Positions 1-6,066 of a stretch of 6,135 nucleotides of DNA are shown here, one piece after another; position 1 is the first letter of the stretch; each line of letters opens with the position of its first letter. Both the position numbers and the translations under genes were made by a program. Where the stretch lies: the NCBI GenBank assembly GCA_964553405.1, contig CAZKLS010000146.1, positions 1-6,135 of the forward strand, written 5' to 3'. A model generated the notes under the pieces. It was not told where the DNA came from and did not search any database. It was given only the letters and a program-made list of their open reading frames with translations. This DNA comes from DATIRA01 sp964553405 (GTDB lineage Bacteria; Pseudomonadota; Gammaproteobacteria; Steroidobacterales; Steroidobacteraceae).

Positions 1-16
1 TCAATAATTTAGGAAG

Positions 17-62
17 TGGTGGCCAGGGACGGAATCGAACCATCGACACGCGGATTTTCAGT
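17..62 (-). tRNA. Partial tRNA-Phe (3' fragment), probable att remnant of an integrated element
   Basis: Read on the minus strand from 62 down to 17, this is the 3' part of a tRNA. It has the anticodon loop CTGAAAA (anticodon GAA, Phe), the 3' strand of the anticodon stem TCCGC, variable loop GTGTC, T-stem GATGG/CCGTC (with one wobble pair) around loop TTCGATT, acceptor 3' strand CCTGGCC, discriminator A and an encoded CCA. The 5' half is absent: the sequence at 63-80 does not continue the expected anticodon-stem 5' strand, D-arm or acceptor strand. Identity therefore stops at the 5' edge of the anticodon loop, a usual crossover point for tyrosine integrases that use tRNA genes. The displaced 3' fragment normally marks the distal end of an integrated island, with the restored tRNA at the other end. 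The orientation places the element to the right of this site. It is not a functional tRNA. The identity call is firm; the att role is inferred. Confidence 0.82.
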
Positions 63-362
63 AGCTCGGAGAGCGAGGTTCGGCGCGGGTAAGCCGAAGA
101 AACCCAACCCGTATTCACCTGGCCGACCGAACCGCCCTGCTCGACCGAGCGTACTCCGAGCCCCGGCGACCGGTGCCGACCGCGCCGCGCTGCAAACTCA
201 AGAAGCGCAAAGGCACCACGGCATCGTGACCGAGCGGGGACCGAACCGTGCCCGTTCAGTCCCGTGGGACTAGCGGCGGTGGTCGACCGCAGGATTGCGC
301 CGCTCACCCGAAGAAGCAGGCATGCGCCTCGACCGCCAGCTTCAGCAGCCGGCGACCGCCTG
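63..362. other. Non-coding stretch between the tRNA fragment and the araC-type gene
   Basis: I see no convincing gene here. Open frames exist, but they lack a ribosome binding site and a recognisable protein; the one starting at 16 begins antisense to the tRNA fragment. Small inverted repeats are visible: GCTCG/CGAGC at 139-150, AGTCCC/GGGACT at 258-271, and AGCGGCG (272-278) with CGCCGCT (298-304), whose loop holds the palindrome GGTCGACC (281-288). The last two lie downstream of the minus-strand regulator and could slow transcription, but neither is followed by a U-tract, so I do not call a terminator. Confidence 0.5.
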
Positions 363-1391
363 CTAATCCCATCCGGAAGTCCTGTTGAACCAACTCATGT
401 ACTCCTGATACCAGCCGCTAGAGGACCAGGTGCTCGACGGGTCGAGTTCGGGCGAATGCATGAAACGGGCGGCACCTAGAACGGCAGACGGCGTCACGCC
501 GAAGTGCGTTCGAAAGCGGCGCGAAAAGTCGCTTGCATCGGAATAGCCCCAGGACGCCGCTATCTCACTGACCAGATCGCGCTCAGGATCCGCGTGGCGA
601 AGCTGGACGCGGCAACGCTCGAGCCGCGCCGCGTTGAGGAATCGCAGCACGCCGCCCACCGGCTCAAACAGGCGATAGACCGTGCTGCGGGATACATGAA
701 AGTGGCGACAAAGGTCCGCCACGCCGACGTCGCCGCGCAGCCGCGCAATCAGGAACTGCTGCATTGCCGCGAGCGTGACCGGAGCGTCCCGCGTCTGTCG
801 ACGAGACAGCAGCCCGTCCACGAATCCTACGAAAGCGAGTGTCAGCCTTTCCGCCTCCGCCTGCGTCACTCGCTCCAGGCTTTCCAGCAGCTCCCGCCAC
901 AACACCAACAGCAAACGACCCTCCGCCGATTCCATTGACCATGCGACCACCGGGTTGGTCAGGCCCATTGCGCCGGCAAACTGCAGTTGGCTCCGTGGTA
1001 TGACGAGCGACAGCAGGCTCATCGCCGTCGCCTCGGATTCGAACCCGCAGGCCCAGTCGCGCAAATGGATGTGCTGGGGCAGCAAAACCACGGGACCCAC
1101 TTCCATCGCGAGTCGTTGCTCCCCGGCGAGCTGCGCCTCGAGCACCAGGAAGTCGCTACCGGGGCTGCGCAGGTGGCGCTCGTCCCGCCGGAACGACGCC
1201 GGCGTGTACGTCGCCACGGAGTAGATCTGGTCGGCCACGTGGTAGCCCGTGGCACGAACGTCAAACGCCTTCGACTCGCTGGCCGGCACGCACTCGTACA
1301 GAGACTGGGTGAGTAGTGAGAAAGCCGCGAGCCGTTCGCTCGCCGCGAAATCACTGACATCGAATGAGACTTTTGGAACCCTGTCGTTCAC
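363..1391 (-). CDS. AraC-family transcriptional regulator
   Basis: A DNA-binding transcription regulator of the AraC/XylS family, 342 aa, cytoplasmic. Residues 1-200 look like the beta-rich AraC-binding-like (cupin-type) sensor domain that often precedes this HTH; its ligand cannot be read from sequence. Residues 222-305 carry the two-helix-turn-helix module. The first HTH is near VADLCRHFHVSRSTVYRLF (224-242). The second is near VSEIAASWGYSDASDFSRRF (274-293), followed by the family hallmark FGVTPSAV (297-304). The start is GTG at 1391, with AGAGGGA (1403-1409) upstream at a rather long 11-nt spacing; an in-frame stop lies just above. Residues 306-342 form an unusual tail after the HTH, rich in Ser, Trp and Tyr. 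The gene is divergent from the secreted-protein pair and shares the 168-bp intergenic region, so it probably controls that pair, itself, or both. Family assignment is firm; target and inducer are inferred or unknown. Confidence 0.93.
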   Translation of the reverse strand: MNDRVPKVSFDVSDFAASERLAAFSLLTQSLYECVPASESKAFDVRATGYHVADQIYSVATYTPASFRRDERHLRSPGSDFLVLEAQLAGEQRLAMEVGPVVLLPQHIHLRDWACGFESEATAMSLLSLVIPRSQLQFAGAMGLTNPVVAWSMESAEGRLLLVLWRELLESLERVTQAEAERLTLAFVGFVDGLLSRRQTRDAPVTLAAMQQFLIARLRGDVGVADLCRHFHVSRSTVYRLFEPVGGVLRFLNAARLERCRVQLRHADPERDLVSEIAASWGYSDASDFSRRFRTHFGVTPSAVLGAARFMHSPELDPSSTWSSSGWYQEYMSWFNRTSGWD

Positions 1392-1478
1392 GCGGCTCAG
1401 CGTCCCTCTTTAACTTATTGCCCGGTGCCCACGGCCGAGCACGCTGCGCAGTTTGACCGGCTCCCCGCTGAGACGCCA

Positions 1479-1524
1479 TGACAACTGATTTTGGGACTGT
1501 CAGCCTAACCGCTCGATGTGTCAG
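1479..1524. promoter_or_regulatory. Candidate AraC-type operator: TGTCAG direct repeat plus inverted half-site
   Basis: TGTCAG occurs at 1498-1503 and again at 1519-1524, in the same orientation and exactly 21 bp apart, about two helical turns. TGACA at 1479-1483 is an inverted partner of the first copy. Direct half-sites spaced about 21 bp are the known binding arrangement for AraC dimers at activated promoters. These sites end 35 bp before the chosen ATG of the secreted protein. The repeat is seen directly; its use by the neighbouring regulator is inferred. Confidence 0.4.
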
Positions 1525-1547
1525 GAATCTACAGTGCCGGGAAACAC

Positions 1548-1553
1548 AGGGGG
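1548..1553 (+). promoter_or_regulatory. Ribosome binding site that fixes the start of the large secreted protein
   Basis: AGGGGG lies 6 nt upstream of ATG 1560, an ideal Shine-Dalgarno position. It decides in favour of ATG 1560 over the in-frame ATG at 1518. The longer reading would add 14 residues before the signal peptide and would place coding sequence over one of the TGTCAG repeats. Confidence 0.8.
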
Positions 1554-1559
1554 TATCAC

Positions 1560-4040
1560 ATGTCCAGGCTCCGCCGTCCGCCGGCGCTGCTGGCAATCCT
1601 GCTGGCCAGCGCTCCGCTCCAGCCCGCCCATGCCGATAGCGTGGCGCAGCAGGTGATCGATAACACCATCGCCGGATTCACCTTCCAGGTCGTCGACTCG
1701 GTGTGGGGCTGGGTGATGCCCGCGGGCAGCAGTGGTAGTGATCCCCAACTCGACGCCATTTTGGGCACCCTCAATCAGGTGAACCAGGAACTGTCGGAGA
1801 TCGAAGGAGAATTGTTAAAGCTTAACTGCAGCCTCGACGCTGACTTCATGATCCAGTACGCAGGCGGGATCAAGACGTACTACGACGCGTACCTGCAGTT
1901 CGTCGAAGACATGAGCAACCCGAATGTAGCCGTCAATCAGGACGACATCTCGGAGTGGGCGAATTGCGCGGTGGGTTTTCCCGAGCCCGGTCAGACCTGC
2001 GCCCTCGCCAGCAGCTCGGTGACGGGGATGCTGGAAACTCTTGCAGGATATGCAGCGGGAAGCGGGGGAGCGCCAGGATCCGTCTCTGATTGCATCAAGG
2101 CAACCGCCGCTGCGCCGCCGGCCGCGGGAACGCTGGACGACCGGCCCTGGTACCGGGACAACGTCGAGAACATCACGGACTGGTACCTGACGATCAACGC
2201 GCAGGCCCTGGTCGTACTCACCGAGGCTTGGCATTACCAAGCGTGGAAGGCCAAGGGCTCACCAAAGGTCACGGACCCGAACGACATGTTCAACGTCGTC
2301 TGCCCGACCACCAACATGCCCGACGGCTGCGTCGACCCGATCCACTACTACGTGTCACCCTTCCGCCCCAACCTGGTGGCCCAGATGACCCCCGGCGGAG
2401 CACCCTACAGCACGGACCAGTACGTGATAATGAATGCGACCAGCACCGACTATGCGGTGCTGCTGGCTCGATCGATCGAGGCCTACAACCAGGCGGCGGA
2501 TCCCAATAACACCTACGGCTGCTCCTCGACGACGCCAGGCGCGCTGACGTCGGCGGACCACTGTGGCCCCACGGTCGGGACGTTCGAGAAGCCACTGCCG
2601 TCAGTGGCTTTCGGCCCTTATGGCTACGGCACCGGTCTCGCGTCCGATGGCACGACCACGACGAACCGCGGGATCTGGTTCTCGTCGTTCACCGGTTACT
2701 GGAAGATCCTGCTGGGGGGCATTCCGGGCGTGGTAGACAGCTACCAGCCAGGAACGGTGAGCGTCTCACGCTTCCTGTGCACGATGAGCAACAGCGGCGG
2801 GGATGCAACGAATTGCCTGCAAGCGAACGGAGGGGCCGGGCTGCAGGTGGGAAGCAAGATCGTCCAGTTCCAGGACGCGGAGAGCGGCAGCTTCGCCGAC
2901 TTGCGCATTGGGCACGAGCTGATCCGCTTTATCGACGGGGGCCTCAGCAAGTACCCACAGCCGTTCACGGACTGGAACTACGAAAAGCTACTGGCTACCA
3001 AAGGCGAGGAGTGCCATTGGACGACGCCGTATCCCAAAGTCGTCTATGGCCTCATCTACTATCGCGACACGGGTACCAACGACTCGACGGGCCTGGGCTA
3101 CTACGACTTTGCCATTTGCTATAGCTTCCCCGAGTCCTACGACGTCGACACTAAACAGGATTGGTTTGTGCTCAACGGAGTGCAACAGATCCCGCACTTC
3201 GACGTACGAAAGATGTGGGCGGAGTACCGTTGGCCGGTCTTGGGTTGGGCAAACCTGACCTGCAAGGGCGGGACTCGCGCCTGGGACGCGCGGAACCCCG
3301 CCGGCATGCCGACCCTGTGCGGCGACGACTTCGACACCTGGTTTACCTTGAATGTTGCCGGCACGGGCCCTTCGACGAATTCGCTGACATCCACCGCAGA
3401 TGCCACGCTGTACGCCTCGGCCCCAAACAGCAACGACGGCGGGGGATCGTACCTGTCGTTGCGCAGCAGCCAGCCGCAGCGCGTCGTGCTCGGTTTCGAT
3501 GCGGACAACCTGAGGGCGATGATTGAAGACCGAGATGTCATGGGCGTTTATCTGATGCTGACGACCCCTGAGGACACCGCGCCGGAGGACGTCGGAAACA
3601 AGTCGCGGGCCGGGAAGGCTGCCAGGTCCGACGCTCCGCGCATTGCCGCGTACCCGCTGCGTGCCAGCTTCCAGGAAGGCGACGGCGACCTGACGAACGG
3701 CGGTGCCGCCACGGGTAGCGGTGCGACCTGGAATTGCGCTGAGGAAGTGGATCCCACTGACGCTCGCCGGGAATGTTTCAAGGATTGGCCGCGTCCGCTG
3801 GTGGAAGCGGGTTCTGAACGCGTCGCGAAGCACAAGGGGGGCGAGGCTCATTCGCTGACCTGGGACGTCACCGATGCGGTGAGCAAAGGGCACAGCGCCT
3901 GGCTGCTGCAACTGCACAAGGGAACCTCGCGGAGCGGAACCCATCGTGAGTCGGAGTTCAAGTTCTTCTCGCGCGAGATGGCCGAGAAACTGGGCGACCC
4001 GAGGCTGGCACCGCGACTGTTCGTCATCTACAACGACTGA
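1560..4040 (+). CDS. Large secreted protein: Cry-domain-I-like N-terminus, DNRLRE/CBM96-like C-terminus
   Basis: An exported protein of 826 aa; no named gene recognised. Residues 1-25 are a Sec signal peptide (RLRR, hydrophobic core LLAILLASA, cleavage after AHA). Residues 28-250 are largely helical: GFTFQVVDSVWGWVMP (39-54) and an amphipathic stretch up to about 88, a Tyr-rich helix ending in a Phe-Val-Glu-Asp segment, and INAQALVVLTEAWHYQAW near 211-228. The spacing and residues resemble domain I of Cry delta-endotoxins, the pore-forming helix bundle; this is by-eye similarity. Residues 250-610 are unrecognised and Gly/Tyr/Trp rich. Residues 611-826 match the DNRLRE/CBM96-type beta domain: ADATLYAS opening, VVLGFD strand, GATWNC (W724, C726), WDVTDAV, and a closing FKFFSRE...PRLFVIYND. 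Sixteen cysteines, all in the mature part, suit disulfide bonding outside the cytoplasm. The next gene follows after 53 nt. The CDS call is firm, the C-terminal domain likely, the toxin-like role a hypothesis. It could instead be a surface adhesin or polysaccharide-binding protein. Confidence 0.9.
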   Translation: MSRLRRPPALLAILLASAPLQPAHADSVAQQVIDNTIAGFTFQVVDSVWGWVMPAGSSGSDPQLDAILGTLNQVNQELSEIEGELLKLNCSLDADFMIQYAGGIKTYYDAYLQFVEDMSNPNVAVNQDDISEWANCAVGFPEPGQTCALASSSVTGMLETLAGYAAGSGGAPGSVSDCIKATAAAPPAAGTLDDRPWYRDNVENITDWYLTINAQALVVLTEAWHYQAWKAKGSPKVTDPNDMFNVVCPTTNMPDGCVDPIHYYVSPFRPNLVAQMTPGGAPYSTDQYVIMNATSTDYAVLLARSIEAYNQAADPNNTYGCSSTTPGALTSADHCGPTVGTFEKPLPSVAFGPYGYGTGLASDGTTTTNRGIWFSSFTGYWKILLGGIPGVVDSYQPGTVSVSRFLCTMSNSGGDATNCLQANGGAGLQVGSKIVQFQDAESGSFADLRIGHELIRFIDGGLSKYPQPFTDWNYEKLLATKGEECHWTTPYPKVVYGLIYYRDTGTNDSTGLGYYDFAICYSFPESYDVDTKQDWFVLNGVQQIPHFDVRKMWAEYRWPVLGWANLTCKGGTRAWDARNPAGMPTLCGDDFDTWFTLNVAGTGPSTNSLTSTADATLYASAPNSNDGGGSYLSLRSSQPQRVVLGFDADNLRAMIEDRDVMGVYLMLTTPEDTAPEDVGNKSRAGKAARSDAPRIAAYPLRASFQEGDGDLTNGGAATGSGATWNCAEEVDPTDARRECFKDWPRPLVEAGSERVAKHKGGEAHSLTWDVTDAVSKGHSAWLLQLHKGTSRSGTHRESEFKFFSREMAEKLGDPRLAPRLFVIYND

Positions 4041-4093
4041 GCCAGCGGCCTGTGGTGTGGTTCGCAACGGCGAGCGTGCAGGGCCATAGGGTC

Positions 4094-5473
4094 ATGGTGC
4101 GGACCATGCGCAGGGTCGGCACGATTCTGGCGCTCGCATGGGTCGCATCGCTGTTCTTCGCAGGCCCTGCCTTCGCGGATCGCAAGCCGAACCGCGGCGG
4201 GCAGGACGTCGTCACGACCACCCGGAACTACCTCACGACCTTCTACCCGATCTGGTTCACGCATTCGCAGTTCGCGGTCGCGCCGAAGAACGAGCTGATC
4301 GGCCCCGACAGGATCTCGCCGCTGTACCAGGGCGTCGTCGCGATCAACGACGATACTCTTTACGCCAGCTCGCCGATCGACGTCAGCGGCAACGGTGTGG
4401 TCAGGCTGTTCGTCCCGCAGACCGAGGCCGGTTACTCGGTGCTGCTGCTCGACCCCTACGGAAACGTCTATCCCTCGCCGATACCGTCCAAGCCGGCTGG
4501 AGTGATACTCCCGCCAACGACTTACGCGCTGGTCAGCGCTGACTACCCCTGCTCCGACGTGCCAGGCGCCTTCACCGCGCGGCTGCCGCTCGACTTCATG
4601 ATCCTGATCTTCCGCGCGGACAAGTTCAGCAATGGCGTCGACCAGACGGCCGCGGCGACGAGCTTTCGCGCGGCGCTTGCAATCAACGACGTTCCGACCA
4701 ACGTGCTTCCGGTGCGCGAGTACGCATTCCCGGTCAAGACGATCGCGGACGGATTGATCCGCATCGACCCGATCGAGTTCCTGCGCATGACACAGGTGGC
4801 CGTGCGCGACACGCGCTCGACCCCGCCGCTCTCACCGCAGGAGCGCAAGCTGTCCGACGACTTCGACGCCCTGTTTGGCGACGGGTCGAACCTCGGCCAG
4901 CAGGTGCGGGCGCAGTTCTCGACTGGGGCCCGGACGGCGCACGAAGCAATCGTCTCGAACTACCTGGCGCGCACGATCGCGAACAACTGGGTTCACTTCA
5001 CCAACATCGGCGAGTGGAAGGGTGCGGTCCTAGATCGAGCGTCGATCACCGAGTTCTGCCAGTTCTGCAACACCATCGACACGGCTGCGTACTACCACGC
5101 GTTTGTCGATGGCACCGGCGCGGCGCTCGATGGCAGCAATCCGGAAGGCTACGTGCTGACCTTCCCGCCCGGAGACGCCCCGGAAGCATCCCGTTTCTGG
5201 TCCCTGACGGCTTACACGCCCGAAGCGATCCAGCCGATCCCGAACCCGATCGACAAGTACGTCGTCGCAAGCTACACGCCGGGCCTGGTCTCCGACTCCG
5301 ATGGATCGATCTCGATCTACATCTCACGCACGCAGCCCGCAGGCGTCGCGGAGGCCAACTGGCTCCCGGTGTCCGATCGGCGATTCAACATCATGCTCCG
5401 CGTCTACGGCGTCGTGTCCAAGAGCGACGTCGCCAGGAACAAGTACGCTCCGCCGCCTATCGTCCGGCGCTGA
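4094..5473 (+). CDS. Secreted DUF1254/DUF1214 domain protein
   Basis: An exported protein of 459 aa with the DUF1254 (N-terminal) plus DUF1214 (C-terminal) pairing; the biochemical function of this family is not established. Residues 1-28 form a Sec signal peptide (RTMRR, hydrophobic core, cleavage after AFA). The DUF1254 part includes INDDTLYASSPIDVS (84-98) and YSVLLLDPYGNVY (114-126). The DUF1214 part includes RFWSLTAY (367-374), the region ending NPIDKY, DSDGSISIYIS and NWLP (422-425), and the usual close APPPIVRR. Length is normal for the two-domain form. A CxxC (C322-Q-F-C325) and one further Cys (C153) are present. Start: ATG 4094 has CAGGG about 10 nt upstream. GTG 4052, GTG 4097 and ATG 4106 are alternatives, and 4106 would still keep the signal peptide. 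It follows the large secreted gene by 53 nt with no terminator between, so the two are probably co-transcribed. Domain assignment is firm. Confidence 0.94.
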   Translation: MVRTMRRVGTILALAWVASLFFAGPAFADRKPNRGGQDVVTTTRNYLTTFYPIWFTHSQFAVAPKNELIGPDRISPLYQGVVAINDDTLYASSPIDVSGNGVVRLFVPQTEAGYSVLLLDPYGNVYPSPIPSKPAGVILPPTTYALVSADYPCSDVPGAFTARLPLDFMILIFRADKFSNGVDQTAAATSFRAALAINDVPTNVLPVREYAFPVKTIADGLIRIDPIEFLRMTQVAVRDTRSTPPLSPQERKLSDDFDALFGDGSNLGQQVRAQFSTGARTAHEAIVSNYLARTIANNWVHFTNIGEWKGAVLDRASITEFCQFCNTIDTAAYYHAFVDGTGAALDGSNPEGYVLTFPPGDAPEASRFWSLTAYTPEAIQPIPNPIDKYVVASYTPGLVSDSDGSISIYISRTQPAGVAEANWLPVSDRRFNIMLRVYGVVSKSDVARNKYAPPPIVRR

Positions 5474-5563
5474 CTGGGGAGGGCGATAGGGCGCGTTTTA
5501 GGGCTGGAGTAGTATTCGCGGATGTTCCAGGTGCACCCCATCGGCGTACTTGCCCTAACAACC

Positions 5564-5740
5564 GTCCTGATGTGCTGGCGACGTCCCCCCGCTTTTGAGT
5601 AGCCGGCAGGTCTAGAGTCGGCCGACTCCTGACGTCCTCCCCGTTTTTCGGTCGGTTTGGAACTGGACTAAGCTGAGGCTTTTCCGTGGGTCCCGTTCGT
5701 TGACGGTCCTGATCTAGAGTTGCGCTGACATCTTCCTCGG
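5564..5740 (+). repeat. Diverged direct repeats, possibly a solo insertion-sequence end
   Basis: Three related units are visible: GACGTCCCCCCGCTTTT (5580-5596), GACGTCCTCCCCGTTTTT (5631-5648) and the weaker GACATCTTCCTCGG (5727-5740). TCTAGAGT precedes the second (5611-5618) and third (5713-5720) units. GTCCTGAT occurs at 5564-5571 and 5706-5713. Several spaced repeats near one end are typical of IS21-family termini, which also begin with TG, but no istA or istB coding sequence follows here. The repeats are seen directly; the IS link is a guess. Confidence 0.45.
5615..5628. repeat. 14-bp perfect palindrome GAGTCGGCCGACTC
   Basis: The sequence equals its own reverse complement over 14 bp and lies between two of the diverged repeat units. 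Such a palindrome could bind a dimeric protein or form a small cruciform. T-tract 5644-5648 is 15 nt away, too far to make it an intrinsic terminator. Confidence 0.6.
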
Positions 5741-5782
5741 TCGTTGAATCCGCAGGGGCACTCACCCGAGGAAGTCGTGAGG

Positions 5783-5818
5783 CGACAATGGCGCCCCGGA
5801 TACGATTCGCCGTTGTCG
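5783..5818. repeat. Inverted repeat forming an 11-bp stem with a 14-nt loop
   Basis: CGACAATGGCG (5783-5793) pairs with CGCCGTTGTCG (5808-5818), with ten Watson-Crick pairs and one G-U pair. Just upstream, CTTCCTCGG (5732-5740) and CCGAGGAAG (5766-5774) form a second, 9-bp inverted repeat with a 25-nt loop. Neither is followed by a T-tract on either strand, so a terminator is unlikely. Confidence 0.55.
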
Positions 5819-6048
5819 AGAGCACCGTCCTCTCCCTAACACAGTTCCTCAAAAGAGCCTTCCCGATCTGCAACAGAGCGAATATTTCGCCCAACCCCCA
5901 CAACGAGTTGTTGCACTACGGCCCATCGCCTTCGACGCCGCCATGACCATCGCGGAAGTCATCCGGTTGCTCCATGTGCCGCACCCGACTTCGCGCCATT
6001 CAATGATCCCTTAATGATCTCCGCCGGGGCCCTCGCCGCCCCTGCCCC

Positions 6049-6066
6049 GGAGTCCCCGGAGTCCCC
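6049..6066 (+). repeat. Short tandem duplication of GGAGTCCCC
   Basis: Two exact 9-bp units stand side by side inside a C-rich run. The surrounding 6040-6135 repeats the theme loosely, with CCGAGGTGCC near 6066 and CAGAGGTGCC near the window end. This is a low-complexity GC-rich repeat with no visible coding role. Confidence 0.5.

Larger units (their letters stand above)
1392..1559. promoter_or_regulatory. Divergent promoter region between the regulator and the secreted-protein operon
   Basis: This 168-bp region must hold the promoters for both the minus-strand AraC-type gene and the plus-strand operon. I could not find a convincing sigma-70 pair for the plus strand. TTGACC at 1453-1458 is a possible -35 but lacks a good -10 at normal spacing, which would fit a promoter that needs an activator. 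On the minus strand the AT-richer run at 1409-1420 is the only -10-like stretch. The promoter role follows from the gene arrangement rather than from clear consensus boxes. Confidence 0.55.

Noticed and set aside
63..80. Plus-strand similarity of GTAGCTCGGAGAGC to a tRNA D-arm
   Set aside because: It lies on the opposite strand to the tRNA fragment, has no matching acceptor stem, and can be explained by chance or rearrangement.
16..273. Open frame starting VARDGIEPSTRGFS
   Set aside because: Its first residues are the antisense translation of the tRNA-Phe 3' end, a common spurious peptide in databases. The rest is Arg/Pro-rich with no ribosome binding site or family.
2467..2480. 14-bp palindrome CTCGATCGATCGAG in the large gene
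   Set aside because: It is simple GATC-type repetition within ordinary codons for a coding helix; no reason to assign a function.
2988..4067. 359-codon minus-strand open frame inside the large secreted gene
   Set aside because: A shadow of GC-rich codon usage on the opposite strand. It lacks a family signature and the plus-strand gene has a signal peptide, RBS and a domain match.
5467..5500. Possible terminator (GCGC repeats followed by GTTTTA) after the operon
   Set aside because: The stem is only about 4 bp with a long loop and the T-run is short.
5457..5903. 148-codon minus-strand open frame
   Set aside because: Overlaps the end of the DUF1254 gene and runs through the repeat region; composition is biased and no family is recognisable.
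5788..5946. Small plus-strand open frame of 52 codons with GAGG 5 nt before its ATG
   Set aside because: The SD-like match is short, the ATG lies inside the stem-loop, and the peptide is unremarkable and Pro-rich. Not enough to call a gene.
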